Assembly (NCBI GenBank): GCA_023362775.1
Contig: JALMGJ010000003.1
Span: 47,385,916-47,449,915, forward strand
Origin: Charina bottae
Lineage: Eukaryota > Chordata > Lepidosauria > Squamata > Charinaidae
Reading direction: 5' to 3'
DNA: 64,000 bases
Made by a program: the position numbers and the translations under genes. Shown one piece after another: positions 51,001 to 58,355 of this stretch (position 1 is its first letter; each line of letters begins with the position of its first letter). Under the pieces are notes generated by a model. That model did no database searches. It had not been told where the DNA came from and saw only the letters and a list, made by a program, of their open reading frames with translations.

Positions 51001-52619
51001 TTCCCTATTACATCTACCCATCCCATCAGGTCCAGCAGCAGAGGCATGCTGTGGGTCCCATCCGCGAAAGAGTTCCATCTGACGGGACCTAGTAGGCGAG
51101 CTTTTTCTGCTGTGGTACCTGCCCTCTGGAATATCATTCCTCCTGAGGTGAGGTTACCCTAACCCTTATGGCCTTCCGTAAAGCTCTCAAAACATGTTTT
51201 TTTCAGCAAACCTGGGTATCCCCTGGTAATAGGGATCCTGCATGCTGGTTATACTGTATGTAAACATCTTCCCTCTCGTGGTCTTGTTTCATCCATGTTT
51301 ATAGTTTTAATGAGTTTGCAAAATGTTTTAATTCTTGGTTTTATTGTACGCTGCCCAGAGTCACTTCAAGTGTGGTGGGCGGCCATATCAAGTTGACAAA
51401 CAAACAAACAAACAAATGCACTATGGCACAAGTTTTTGTGACTATAGTGGATGTATCTAATGAAGTGGACTGGAGTTCACAAAAGCCTACACCACTATGA
51501 ATGTGGTGTTCCTGCAGATGCAAATTATATTTAGTTGTTTATATGTGTATTTTGCCTTCTACGTGGAATCTATATACACAACTCTATATCCTCAGAATGT
51601 AGGCATGGATTATAAAATTGTATGTCAAATGGTCCTCACTTTTGTTATTGCTCAGTAAAAACAACACATTTATTTTCACCTTTCAAGAAGTGAGTATGAA
51701 TGCCTTGGCCCAGACTCTTCTTTAGATAGCATATACTGTATTCATTAACCATCCTTAGCAGACCCCAGACCCTGCTCTGGCAATACAATGTCCTGCAGGC
51801 ATTATTCATTGTTGTATGTTGTTAACCACACATATTGTCCACATGAATTGACTGAGTGCATATACATATATTCTCACTGATTGGCTGGTGAATAGTTCAT
51901 GGAATTTAATCCCACCTTTTTTTCTAAGATACAATTAACATCACCTGGATTCAAGATTTTAGCAGAGAAAATTAAGGTTATTCAGGTTACATGAAGAGAC
52001 CTCCGTGAAAAAGGTGGGAGGGGAAAGTACTAAATGGTGGGTTGGAGGTCGCTAAAAATGGAAGGATCTGGTATTTTGGGATACACAAAGCAGCAGAGTA
52101 AGTTGACTTAAATTAAATTGGGGATAAAATAGGATCAGGATCAAGTAAGCAGGGAGTAAAATTGGAGTTGCCATGCCCTTCCAGTCATGCAGTAAAGCAC
52201 TAAGATGAAAGGCTCTCTGAAGACTACAGTGGAGGTAAGACAAGACACCTGGTGGTTTATCCCAGGGGCAGTGACCAGGTTGATGATCCAAGATATGCTA
52301 CAATGATTTAAAAATATGAATCAATGTCTTCCAGATACATTATAAGAAGAAATGGTAAATTAAGCACTCACATGTTATGCACCACAGAAATTCCAGCAAC
52401 TTTCTTTATGAAATTTAAAAAAAACCACTTACCTAAATAGAGCTCTTCTTTTGATTCAATGTTTTCTAAGCTGCTTTTAAAGACAGCCAAATAAGCTGCT
52501 CTGCAATTTCTATAAAACATTTTCTCTTCATAACTCTGAGACTTTTTCACTTCAGAACTTTCTGAGAATGGCATTTGCTCATTAAATGGCAGTGTACTGC
52601 TCTTCTGACTGCCAGACAT
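21014..52619 (-). CDS. EFCAB7: EF-hand calcium-binding domain protein 7, complete spliced coding region (12 coding exons)
   Basis: Twelve minus-strand exons, listed separately, each with AG/GT borders, join in phase to 1875 nt: 624 codons plus stop (human about 629 aa). Known role: with IQCE, EFCAB7 anchors the EVC-EVC2 complex at the base of the primary cilium and so positively tunes Hedgehog signalling. Visible domains: canonical EF loop at residues 115-126 ([12 protein letters not shown]); degenerate EF loop at 151-162 ([12 protein letters not shown]), with E and K in the first and last ligand positions; third canonical loop at 415-426 ([12 protein letters not shown]). The C-terminal half, with [13 protein letters not shown] and KNCVNNRGL, belongs to the family but has no EF-hand. 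The last 19 or so residues are unusual. Introns hold BovB, CR1, gypsy-type, hAT and SINE insertions. PGM1 follows downstream and ITGB3BP diverges upstream. Confidence 0.94.
22141..22579 (+). mobile_element. RTE/BovB LINE 3' fragment in EFCAB7 intron
   Basis: Starts within the pol (ATGGTATTCCCCGTAGTAAC) and ends ACTGAACGAATAAACAACAA. A perfect 9-bp duplication ATATTTGTA (22132-22140 and 22580-22588) flanks it. Frame stops include TGA in the KAE region. It belongs to the same lineage as 5231 and is antisense to EFCAB7. Confidence 0.9.
22622..22831 (-). CDS. EFCAB7: EFCAB7 exon ([12 protein letters not shown]...ITSVIENK)
   Basis: Seventy codons, [20 protein letters not shown] through [11 protein letters not shown], with the conserved [13 protein letters not shown]. 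Acceptor TAG before 22831; donor GTACTT at 22616-22621. A BovB fragment starts about 36 bp into the following intron. Confidence 0.94.
23869..24017 (-). CDS. EFCAB7: EFCAB7 exon ([10 protein letters not shown]...[12 protein letters not shown])
   Basis: Encodes [20 protein letters not shown] through [11 protein letters not shown], matching the human QGFMDLNLM and HSMGYNKALELTE blocks. Acceptor TAG before 24017; donor GTATGG at 23863-23868. Confidence 0.94.
24366..24820. mobile_element. Possible TIR element (unclassified)
   Basis: ATTGCCCTGACAGTGGGAAA (24368 on) and, near 24786-24815, the inverse of ATTGTCGGGTTGGGGAAAAA form imperfect terminal repeats around 450 bp of GC-richer sequence. A 17-bp unit TGTCACTCCCATGACA/C is tandem at 24733-24765. 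There is no clear target duplication. Confidence 0.3.
26371..26703 (-). mobile_element. tRNA-derived SINE, full length
   Basis: Reverse of the SINE at 3997: tail AAAGGTAAAGGTTCCCCCCA, body GTGTCCGACTCTAGGGGCCG, and tRNA boxes GGATTCGAAC and CCGCTGAGCCACCACGC at the right. A 13-bp duplication TTCTCTAACATAA/TTCTCTAATATAA (26358-26370, 26704-26716) flanks it. It lies in an EFCAB7 intron. Confidence 0.9.
26733..26802 (+). repeat. L2-like LINE 3' end
   Basis: CGCCCAGAGTTCCCCGTTGG, then GGGCGGTTATATAAATTTAA and an ATAA tail. Confidence 0.65.
28533..28666 (-). CDS. EFCAB7: EFCAB7 exon carrying the third EF-hand
   Basis: Encodes [20 protein letters not shown] through EEAWAACK. The canonical loop [12 protein letters not shown] (residues 415-426) is followed by [19 protein letters not shown], nearly identical to human. 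Acceptor CAG before 28666; donor GTCAGA at 28527-28532. Confidence 0.95.
28907..29061 (-). CDS. EFCAB7: EFCAB7 exon ([20 protein letters not shown] block)
   Basis: The most conserved block of the C-terminal half, [20 protein letters not shown] then [18 protein letters not shown]. Acceptor TAG before 29061; donor GTAACA at 28901-28906. Translation runs without stop across the internal GTGAGA at the RKVRKQ codons, which could act as a cryptic donor. Confidence 0.93.
29738..31880 (-). mobile_element. CR1 LINE, old and internally deleted
   Basis: The 3' end lies at the left: on the minus strand GGTTGGACAGATGGCC...TGATTCTATGA, the CR1 terminus. Translation in order from the right: an ORF1-type zinc knuckle (CNAC...[11 protein letters not shown], about 31740-31630); endonuclease pieces [22 protein letters not shown] and [10 protein letters not shown], with the usual GDFN now EDFN (31480-31290); then C-terminal polymerase pieces [24 protein letters not shown] and [12 protein letters not shown] (30130-29850). 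Most of the reverse transcriptase is missing and many stops interrupt. It lies in an EFCAB7 intron in the gene's own orientation. Confidence 0.82.
32010..32038. repeat. (CA)n microsatellite
   Basis: About 14 uninterrupted CA units. Confidence 0.97.
32334..33635. mobile_element. hAT-type non-autonomous element, family A copy 3, with a 1.2-kb CpG-rich cargo
   Basis: Perfect 15-bp ends CAGAGCTTTCCAAAC/GTTTGGAAAGCTCTG and a perfect 8-bp duplication ATCTACAT (32326-32333 and 33636-33643). The interior is unlike copies 1 and 2. It starts with a segment whose plus-strand translation is [20 protein letters not shown]. Two pairs of long inverted repeats follow: 32655-32784 with 32990-33127, and 32844-32957 with 33273-33389. 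The end is a tandem array with CCAAT at 33420, 33460, 33493 and 33533, GC boxes (GGGGGCGGGG) and two CACGTG E-boxes. Open frames up to 142 codons exist, but none resembles a transposase. It lies in an EFCAB7 intron. Confidence 0.9.
33849..34085 (+). mobile_element. CORE/MIR-like SINE with CAAA tail
   Basis: GGCTGGGTGACCTTGGGCCA, CTCTCTCAGCCC and CACCTCACAGGGTTGTTG form the core. The 3' end GGTGGGATAGAAAACAAAC runs into (CAAA)n, then (GATG)n at 34087-34109. It ends about 70 bp before an EFCAB7 exon. Confidence 0.75.
34161..34270 (-). CDS. EFCAB7: EFCAB7 exon ([17 protein letters not shown] block)
   Basis: Encodes [20 protein letters not shown] through FTELQNKK; the human counterpart has the same WLSVDTALYILKENE pattern. 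The first Gly codon is split. Acceptor TAG before 34270; donor GTCAGG at 34155-34160. Confidence 0.94.
34499..34986 (-). mobile_element. Long composite SINE, second copy
   Basis: Same architecture as 4693-5210. On the minus strand: tRNA-like head GGTGCGGTAGCTCAGCGGGT with box GGCAGTTCAAATCC, a GC-rich body, then GCCGCCTAGAGTCATCC..GGCGGGGTATAAAT and a TAAA tail. The shared GTGGTACCCATTTATCTACT segment links it to the other tRNA-SINE family. Confidence 0.75.
35064..36252 (+). repeat. 5' LTR with a 301-codon open frame
   Basis: An ATG eight bases into the LTR opens a 301-codon frame (35071-35976). It has an acidic start ([20 protein letters not shown]), a basic arginine-rich stretch ([20 protein letters not shown]), then about 15 imperfect proline-rich repeats of the [14 protein letters not shown] type. 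The matching region of the second LTR has lost the ATG and is broken. Function is unknown; the frame may simply reflect tandem repeats without stops. Confidence 0.75.
36315..36776 (+). pseudogene. Gag fragment of the gypsy-type element
   Basis: From ATG 36315: [17 protein letters not shown], a short coiled-coil-like stretch, then [39 protein letters not shown] and [17 protein letters not shown]. This is the capsid-domain signature of Ty3/gypsy Gag, as also seen in the PEG10/RTL genes of mammals. A TAA interrupts just before KFDG. The frame runs into the second LTR at about 36761, so the rest of gag and all of pol were lost by deletion. Confidence 0.8.
36761..37907 (+). repeat. 3' LTR of the gypsy-type element
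   Basis: Parallel to the 5' LTR from GGCTGAGTCCGAGGAGTCCG to the GGACAGGACA end, with many substitutions and unit-number differences in the proline-rich repeats. Its first bases read TATCAG instead of TGTCAG, at the deletion junction with gag. Confidence 0.8.
37990..38131 (-). CDS. EFCAB7: EFCAB7 exon (SKGCFF...NGEIISHKY block)
   Basis: Encodes [20 protein letters not shown] through IKLSQME, well conserved with the vertebrate protein. Acceptor TAG before 38131; donor GTAAGA at 37984-37989. The 3' LTR of the gypsy-type element ends only 77 bp past this donor. Confidence 0.93.
38580..38770. repeat. Fragments of an old inverted-repeat (hAT-like) element
   Basis: Words such as GTTGGCAACTTTAAGATGTG, GACTTCAACTCCCAGAATTT and GATTCTGAGAGTTGATGT (inverse) suggest a foldback element common in reptile DNA. 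Similar vocabulary occurs at 59005-59120. Ends not defined. Confidence 0.4.
38820..39142 (+). repeat. L2-like LINE 3' fragment
   Basis: TTCAAGAAAGCTTTGACAAC resembles the LINE C-terminus ([10 protein letters not shown]) and the end TGGGAATGGGCAGCATCC...ATAAATAAAT the 3' terminus. Truncated and broken. Confidence 0.55.
39143..40350. other. EFCAB7 intron, unassigned
   Basis: AT-rich; no exon or recognisable element. Confidence 0.5.
40351..40475 (-). CDS. EFCAB7: EFCAB7 exon (polar linker)
   Basis: Encodes [20 protein letters not shown] through [11 protein letters not shown]. Similarity is weak overall but the order SVSxTxxM...NSKL matches the human linker. Acceptor CAG at 40476; donor GTAGGG at 40345-40350. 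Its 125 nt keep the frame between neighbours. Confidence 0.85.
40804..44429. mobile_element. TIR DNA element with TA ends, split by BovB
   Basis: Left end TACAGGTAATCCTTGTTT (40804-40821); right end AGGACTACCTGTA (to 44429), nearly its inverse complement. The 3' part, 44003-44429, is the body (GCGACCACAATTGGGACCGG, repeated CACATGACTGTGA). It looks like a non-autonomous Tc/mariner-superfamily element, abundant in snakes and lizards. BovB landed 18 bp inside its left end. Confidence 0.7.
40822..44002 (+). mobile_element. RTE/BovB LINE, essentially full length, slightly damaged
   Basis: About 3.18 kb from CCCCTTCATGGATCACTGCC to GGACTGAACAACAACAAC. An 11-bp duplication AATCCTTGTTT/AGTCCTCGTTT (40811-40821, 44003-44013; two transitions) flanks it. 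Endonuclease motifs in order: [23 protein letters not shown], then in a second frame GDWNAKVG and GSDHELL. The reverse transcriptase has [22 protein letters not shown] and RYADDTTLM, then the C-terminal [20 protein letters not shown]. Damage: one frameshift near 41575 in an A run, TAG codons at 42739 and 42808, and an in-frame deletion of about a dozen codons near 43590. Antisense within an EFCAB7 intron. Confidence 0.94.
44715..44934. mobile_element. hAT-type non-autonomous element, family A copy 4 (short)
   Basis: Ends CACAGCTTTCCAAACTG and GATTGGAAAGCTCTG, slightly decayed, with a perfect 8-bp duplication ATTTAAGC (44707-44714, 44935-44942). Subterminal GTGTGTCGCCACAC motifs place it in family A. 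The interior is a GC-rich imperfect palindrome (GGGGGCGTGCACGG against CCGTGCACGCCCCC). Confidence 0.88.
45496..45688 (-). CDS. EFCAB7: EFCAB7 exon ([12 protein letters not shown] block)
   Basis: Encodes [20 protein letters not shown] followed by a polar, low-complexity stretch ending SPMQKR. The conserved start and the polar linker match the vertebrate protein. The donor is GTATTT (45490-45495), a modest site; the last codon is split with the next exon. Confidence 0.88.
45689..47159. other. EFCAB7 intron, unassigned
   Basis: No element recognised. A plus-strand frame of 92 codons (45878-46156) has no family features. Confidence 0.5.
47160..47246 (-). CDS. EFCAB7: EFCAB7 exon, degenerate second EF-hand
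   Basis: A 29-codon exon, [13 protein letters not shown] through EFDYYK, bounded by a TAG acceptor at 47247 and donor GTACAG at 47154-47159. The loop [12 protein letters not shown] keeps N, D and G but lacks the acidic first and last ligands, so it may not bind calcium. Confidence 0.9.
47403..47614 (-). CDS. EFCAB7: EFCAB7 exon carrying the first EF-hand
   Basis: Encodes [18 protein letters not shown] through CKILET, with the canonical calcium loop [12 protein letters not shown]. The first codon is split with the previous exon (G|TC, Val). Acceptor CAG at 47615-47617; donor GTAAGT at 47397-47402. Confidence 0.94.
47945..48097. repeat. (CATATA)n / (TA)n / (CA)n compound microsatellite
   Basis: About 150 bp of alternating TA, CATATA and CA units. 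All reading frames across it are artefacts. Confidence 0.95.
48098..49673. other. EFCAB7 intron, unassigned
   Basis: AT-rich; a T run near 48392-48403. No exon or element supported. Confidence 0.5.
49682..50329. mobile_element. hAT-type non-autonomous element, family B, with promoter-like array
   Basis: Ends CAGGGGTCGGCAAAC and TTCCGACCCTTG with an 8-bp duplication CATTAGTA/CATTAGTG (49674-49681, 50330-50337). Subterminal GAGCC(A/G) words are typical of this hAT type. Inside, three 38-bp units place CCAAT at 49780, 49818 and 49856, each followed by CGCGTGG and a GGGGGCGGG box. Bases 50106-50138 contain a GACACAGAGTTTGGAAAGCC segment, the end of the family A elements. EFCAB7 intron. Confidence 0.88.
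50759..50827. repeat. (GGAA)n microsatellite
   Basis: About 17 units of AAGG/GGAA without interruption. Long GGAA tracts can bind ETS factors, but none is implied here. Confidence 0.96.
50860..51410 (+). mobile_element. L2-like LINE C-terminus and 3' end
   Basis: Plus-strand translation gives [36 protein letters not shown] and [13 protein letters not shown], the conserved C-terminal region of L2-like LINEs. The 3' end is GCTGCCCAGAGTCACTTCAA..GGTGGGCGGCC with a CAAA tail. A 102-codon frame is open, but the element is 5'-truncated. Confidence 0.8.
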
Positions 52620-53364
52620 CCTGTGAATAATGCAAACATATTTAGAGCCCATTCCTTTTTATTTGGAAGCTTCAATACACATCACCATCTGTCCATCCCC
52701 TCTGGTTACGGGAAATACATTAAAAAATTAGCACTATACTTCCATTTCTGTAAAAAAGAAACATTTACAAGCATCCATGTATATTTACATTTTCATATAA
52801 AAGTGTAATATTAGTATACTGCTATTAAACCACAGTCGTTCTGGAACAGTTCACAATAATAACATCCAACTCATAGGTCAATCATTCTGTCCTCTCAGGG
52901 ATAAATCCAGATTTCAGGTGTAATTCTAAAACATGTTTCATTAAAGAAAATCACAGCATCATTATAACATGCAAAAATGAAAACCCATGAAATTGGTACC
53001 AGATAATGTTCTATAGTGAATTGCTAAGGCCCTGCCTCTTGCTTTGGGCCAATGCAAAGGTAGTTTTCCAGGGGTACCTCATCTGGCATCATTTCCCTAA
53101 TCCTGGTGTGTGAGAGGTAGAGCTCTCACACACTGTGCTGCCTTTCTGAAGATTAAACACTCAGAATGCAAAAATTAAATAAATTTCAATTGTGCCGGCT
53201 GCTGGCCATGTAGCGCAGAGGCCTGGAGATTAGAAGATTGAGCCCTTCCTCTCTACTGCAACGCTCCCTCAGCAAAGTAGAAGCAGAATGCCCTTCAACG
53301 TATAGATATGCTGGCAACTACTACTAACAAACAAGCTGTTAGGTTTTATCCTCCCACTGCCTAG
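51411..53364. other. EFCAB7 introns around the start-codon exon, unassigned
   Basis: Apart from the exon at 52433-52620, no element is recognised. 53195-53330 may hold a decayed tRNA-SINE-like piece (GCTGGCCATGTAGCGCAGAG). Confidence 0.4.
52433..52620 (-). CDS. EFCAB7: EFCAB7 exon with start codon
   Basis: The acceptor ends at 52621 and the exon opens with GATG, so the ATG (52617-52619) lies one base in. It encodes [10 protein letters not shown] through EELYL, including [19 protein letters not shown], the conserved N-terminal block of EFCAB7. The donor is GTAAGT at 52427-52432. A longer open frame (MGSKY..) upstream reads through intron and is rejected. Confidence 0.92.
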
Positions 53365-53500
53365 ATTCACACATTATGCTAAGTCATGGTTTGTTTGACC
53401 ATGGGTTGAATAAGCCAGTTATTGGATCTGCATAACCTAAGTTGTAAACCACAGTTGACAAGCCACAGTGGTAAGGTTTACACATCATGCTAAGACCAAA
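53365..53500. repeat. CCATGG-type inverted repeat, fragment
   Basis: TTCACACATTATGCTAAGTC, GGTTTGTTTGACCATGGGTT and GGTTTACACATCATGCTAAG place this in the family at 6385, 17330 and 59505. Confidence 0.5.
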
Positions 53501-53551
53501 ACATAACACTTTACAATTTTTTTGCAATCTAATTCAATGTATTTAATTAGT

Positions 53552-54030
53552 TGTTGTTGTTGTTGTTGTTGTTGTTCAGTCGTTTAGTCATGTCCGACTC
53601 TTCGTGACCTCATGGACCATAGCACGCCAGGCCTTCCTGTCCTCCACTGCCTCCCGGAGTTTACTCAAATTTACAGTATGTTCATTACATCGGTGATGCT
53701 ATCTAACCATCTCATCCTCTGCCGTCCCCTTCTCCTTTTGCCTTCAGTCTTTCCCAGCATCAGGGTCTTTTCCAGTGAGTCCTCTCTTCGCATTAGGTGG
53801 CCAAAGTATTTGAGCTTCAGCTTCAGTATCTGTCCTTCCAATGAGCAGTCAGGGTTGATTTCCTTTAGGATTGACTGGTTTGACCTCCTTGCAGTCCAAG
53901 GGACAATCAAGAGTCTTCTCCAGCACCACAGTTCGAAAGCATCAATTCTTTGGCGCTCAGCCTTCCTTATGGTCCAACTCTCACAGCCATACATTACTAC
54001 TGGAAAAACCACAGCTTTAATTATACGGAC
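53552..54030 (-). mobile_element. RTE/BovB LINE 3' fragment, second lineage
   Basis: Begins with (GTT)n and TCAGTCGTTTAGTCATGTCC, the reverse of the GACATGACTAAA..GACTGAACAAC end seen at 44002. The minus-strand frame (113 codons) shows [20 protein letters not shown] and [20 protein letters not shown]. 5'-truncated near 54030; no clear target duplication. EFCAB7 intron, same strand as the gene. Confidence 0.88.
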
Positions 54031-55854
54031 AGTGCCACCAAATTGAATGGGGCTTGCCTTTTAGAAAGAATGCTTAAGATTTCAGTTCTTGTTGGACTAG
54101 AACTGGCCCAGCTATGAAACTGGATCAGTCACCATACTTATCCTACAAGAGTGTTTTGAGATTAAAGTGGGAAATTCCCCCGAGTTCCTTAGAGGAAAGA
54201 TGAAATATAAAACAGTTGTAGCACCTGAATGGGAACAATTGTGCACTTGATTCTATATATAGATGATTGAATTGCTATGTGTGTATCAATGAAAATAAGT
54301 TTTGTTGAAATTAATAGTTCTTTCTTCCAATTATTGCCAGAATTAGTATTTCATTACCTTCTGTACCGAGATAGTTGTTGTTGTTTTTCCAAAAAAGAGC
54401 CAGGTGAATGTAAATTCAATAGGTCTATGGAAAAGGGCAACTCATCATCTGCTACAGCTGCCTCAGTGACAATCTGAACAGCATTTCTTTTTAAATAATT
54501 ATAATAATTCAGCACAGTCTTTTTCTCATGTATGACTAGTAAATGTTAATTGTTGTTTTCTTTTTTACCAAAAGCGAAGAAAGCTTTTAGAAGGCCATCA
54601 CAAAGTGCATTAAATTGTAGCACAATGTTGGTCTAACTGCCTTTAACATTATTTTATCCAGTGCTGACTTCTGAAAAATAGATTCTGTTATAATAAATTG
54701 AATATATCAAGCTCAGTAAAAAGACAACATAGGTTGGGTCCCCTTCAGGACTCATTGGAGCCTTACTTGGGAGGCCTAAATCACTTGCACTTTTTTGAAT
54801 TATATAGGTCTTTTACACTTGGGAAAGAAAGATAATGATCACTTATCATGGATAAAGTACCCTATTTATAATACACAGTTCGCCTTGCTTGACACTTTCA
54901 TACTACAGTGGTATAAGAGGGACCCCAGGGACACAGTCCAGTTACTGAAAATGGGTGTCATTATAATAATTAAGGACCAATGTTAACACACACAAAGGGC
55001 AGTGAGTTATAGCCAATGAGGGGAAAAATGTTAATTTTCCAGTAACCCATTCCATCAAATATGAAAACTTGTTTATATTAACTTCTGAACTCTCTCATTA
55101 CTTAGCCATTTCTTATTTAGGCATTTAAGCAGTACGAAGATATTTCCAATATGTTTCTAAAGCAAAACAGGTAAGAGTTATTTAGTGGAAGAAATCTTTT
55201 TCACTAAGGTTATTCAAATAAAAACTGCACTGAAAGTTCACTACAAAAAATATACTATTACAGGAAATAATTTGGAGAACCCAGTATGGTGCAGAGCCAG
55301 ACAAATGGAATTTTCAAATACTAATTCCTATTATTTCTCCAGAGTAAATTAAATATCTCATACTCATATCTATATTTAAAACTACTTTCCCTTCATATTG
55401 CTCTTCTGAGCCATTCCAGCAAGACTAGAACACAACCGTACACTTCTAATAATTCATACTGAATATTCTGCCAAGTAGTCCTGCCAATAAGTTATTGATA
55501 TCACCTTGATATACTAAAGTAGTACATCTGGTTTCTACTAAAGGAAACTGTGCCAGTTCCTACACTTGTCCACGCTGCACAGTTGAGGCAAAGCAGGATT
55601 AGGGAACAATTTTTACCCACCTGACATATCTTCTCTCAGATATTACCTATAATATGTCCTTAACTGAATGAAAATGGCAAACAATGTGAATATGATCCTG
55701 TTATGCTTCAGACTAAAGCACACGTTTGCAGTCTAATATAGGCATATGTTTATAAATATATCTCAGTAAAAAAAATCAATTGCATCTGACATTGAAAATA
55801 CTAATGATCAAGAGTTATCATGATTGGTAGCCGGGGGGAGGGGGGAACCCACTT
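54031..55854. other. EFCAB7 intron 1, unassigned
   Basis: AT-rich; a G-rich stretch at 55832-55846. No element supported. Confidence 0.5.
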
Positions 55855-56123
55855 ATATCAAGAGAGTTCTCATTAAAGCAACAATTTCCTCTTACAATAC
55901 AGCAGCAGCAGTCTTTATTGTGGTCATTAACCAGCACAAGGAATTTAGTATTCAAATATCCAAAATATCCAAAACTGTAATTGCCCTGATATTGTCAATT
56001 TAGTTTTGGATATTTTGGATATTTGAATACTAAATTCATTGTGCTGGTTAATGACCACAATAAAGACTGCTGCTGCTGTATTGTAAGAGGAAATTGTTGC
56101 TTTAATGAGAACTCTCTTGATAT
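55855..56123. repeat. Nearly perfect 122-bp inverted repeat with a 25-bp loop
   Basis: Left arm 55855-55976 and right arm 56002-56123 are exact inverse complements apart from one base (G at 55941 against an expected T). The arms hold CAGCAGCAGCAGTC and CAAATATCCAAAATATCC. No element ends or target duplications are recognised. EFCAB7 intron 1. A transcript would fold into a long double-stranded hairpin. An assembly fold-back artefact is possible. Confidence 0.95.
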
Positions 56124-56242
56124 TAGTGGAGAAATAAGTAACTCATCTGAACTGGGAAACTGCAGTGTCATATCACTGTATAGACATGTTGATGTGCTCA
56201 ATAGTTTATGAACTCAGATATTCTCTGGACAAAAAACACATA

Positions 56243-56342
56243 TGTGGAGTCCTTGGTGGCAATGCACTGATGATATTACCTAAAAGGTAATGAAACGTCT
56301 GCAAGCAAACAACCAAGCTCAGAGAGCAGCAAGGACTCCACA
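56243..56342. repeat. 100-bp element with 11-bp inverted ends
   Basis: TGTGGAGTCCT at the left and AGGACTCCACA at the right enclose GGTAATGAAACGTCTGCAAG. This resembles a small conserved repeat dispersed in reptile genomes; class unknown. Confidence 0.55.
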
Positions 56343-56980
56343 GTTCAGCCCTGAGCTACAGATATTCTCTTCTATTAGAAAAAACACATCCTCTGCAGGC
56401 TTATTCAAATAAATATGCAAGGCTGTAGCTATGAGTCTGTTCAGATATTCAACATCTGTATAGCCCTAAGGCATGGAGGGAGCATTTGGCTGCTACTTAA
56501 TATCCACCGTATAAAATAGTACCCACAAATTCCAAGTACTTAGGCACACAGCAGCAGTCAATGCCTGGATAACTGAGGGGAGGGGAGACAAAGGGTGCCT
56601 ATCATATTAACTGATCCACACATTGAATCTCAAATTCATATTGGAACACAGCATAAATATCTGCTTTAGGGAAATTTTGTGATGTGCATAGATATCCCAA
56701 TTGCTTAACACACCGTGTAGACTATCCAGGAATCTAGTTTTATAGGGAAAAAGTGAATTGGAAATAATCTGCCAAAAGTTCTGTGCAAATCCGCTAATTT
56801 GTGAATTTATGAAATGGGCAGTTTTTAAAAACATTTTTGGAACATATTCCATCTCATGTTGCTAAGATTTTCTGTAAATCAATGCATCTCATAATAGCAA
56901 GAAATAGGTGTTGCTTGGGAGGATCAGATGCAATGACTCATTTAACATTTAATTATATCTTAAGTTTATATACAATTGAG

Positions 56981-57240
56981 AGCCAGTGTGGTATAGTGGT
57001 TAAGGTGCTGGAATGGAAATAGAGAAACTCAGGTTTTAGTCCCCCCTTAGGCACGAAGCCAGCTGGGTGACCTTGGGCCACTTATTCTCTTAGCCCTGGA
57101 CTGGGAAGTGAAAAAAATCTATCTCCCAACCTGCACTGGATCAGTGTGGTTGATTATAGTCCATAACCTTCAATGAAGAGGACTCTGTCCTGCAGTGAAT
57201 TCATTCAGGGCAACAATAATATATATAATTATTATTATTA
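56981..57240 (+). mobile_element. CORE/MIR-like SINE
   Basis: Head AGCCAGTGTGGTATAGTGGT, core AGCTGGGTGACCTTGGGCCA, and a 3' part ending in an (ATT)n-like tract. Confidence 0.75.
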
Positions 57241-58153
57241 CAAGCAACTATTTTTGTAGTTCCCTTGGCCATCGGCCACAGCGCCTCTCTCCAAAACCTG
57301 TACCAGATCCCACTGGCTGTAAGGAAACAGCTAATTCCTAAGAGAGCACACAGATCCTGGCTTACTTACGCAGTAAGAAAAACTTAATCTTTGTTAGAGA
57401 TCAGCTCCAAAATCCTTTTTACAAAATTAGTATTTACACTTGGAACTGGCAAAGTAAGCGAAAACGAGGTATTTCAAGACTTGTACAGACAGCTTTTTCT
57501 TTCTCTGAGCACAAGCATAGCCACCCTCGAGACATTTGAGATAACAACTGAGAACATTCACTTTTTATTTACCAGGCCTGTATTTTCACATACCTGGTAA
57601 AAAAACCGTATCTAATTTTCCTTTCAGTTATTCATGATGTCTTTCAAACATTTGTTGGTGAGCTCACATGTGTATTAGAAGAATAATGCAATAAAATGCT
57701 CCTTTTTGACAGAACTGGGAGATGAATAGCTGCAGAGTGGCACTGGTCTTCTAGGAACTTTCTTAAAAAATAGAGAATTGAAAGGAGAGAGTATTAAAAA
57801 TACAAGATAGCAACCTTATTTTCATCTGTGAAACAGCGAAGGACCTAAGAGACTGCAATTCTTTTTCAGGAAAACTTACAGCTTAGCAGAATTCGTCTTA
57901 ACCACTGAAGGAAAAACCCAACTCTGATTATTGTCATTGTCTCTTTGCTTGATCTTTTCAAAGATGAAATCCAGAGTTTTGTGAGCGCCTCTTTTCTGGT
58001 TCTTGCCACTGCTTGCCTGCAATAACCACGGGAATTTTTATCCGGTGAGGATCTGATGGTTTTTGAAAAGAGCAACGAGAGAGCAAAAACAAGGGAGAGA
58101 GAGCGCAGAATATAAGAGACCTGGCCACTGAAGATTTGGAGCGCCTGATTTAC
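57241..58153. other. EFCAB7 intron 1 near the promoter
   Basis: No element recognised. Minus-strand frames of up to 118 codons (57866-58222) span the leader exon and intron and do not look coding. Confidence 0.45.
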
Positions 58154-58230
58154 CTGCTGCAGCCGCTCTCCTTTGTGGTTACCCACACCTAGCAACTCGA
58201 TTCTCCTCAATAAGCCAGGCAAAGAAGAGC
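58154..58230 (-). other. EFCAB7: Probable non-coding first exon of EFCAB7
   Basis: On the minus strand a good donor, CAGCAG|GTAAAT, lies at the 58153/58154 border. The exon with the ATG begins one base before the ATG, so an upstream 5' UTR exon is required. The 5' edge is a guess within the GC-rich promoter block. Confidence 0.55.
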
Positions 58231-58347
58231 GCCTCCTTCAGACTGGGGGCCGCTGTTCCTGGCCGGCCGCTTTTGAGTGGTGCACCGTTGTGACTTGGGG
58301 CGGGAGTCTCAGCTTTGCTGCCGAGGAAGGGCTTGGAAGCGGTCGTG
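58155..58347. promoter_or_regulatory. Putative bidirectional CpG-rich promoter between EFCAB7 and ITGB3BP
   Basis: A GC- and CpG-rich block (about 58170-58550) stands in AT-rich surroundings. It lies between the EFCAB7 leader donor (minus strand) and the probable ITGB3BP start (plus strand), under 250 bp apart. The two genes are head to head in mammals too. No TATA box is evident. Confidence 0.65.
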
Positions 58348-58355
58348 ATGCCGCC
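58240..58355 (+). CDS. ITGB3BP: Probable first exon of centromere protein R (ITGB3BP), first codons only
   Basis: The plus strand reads ATG CCG CC followed by a perfect donor GTAAGT (58356-58361), with the ATG at 58348-58350. Vertebrate ITGB3BP/CENP-R starts MPxKR, and its first exon holds only the first codons. Position, strand and head-to-head layout fit. CENP-R belongs to the constitutive centromere-associated network and also acts as a nuclear-receptor co-regulator. No later exon was found up to 64000, so the identification rests on synteny, the MP start and the donor. The 5' edge is approximate. Confidence 0.55.
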
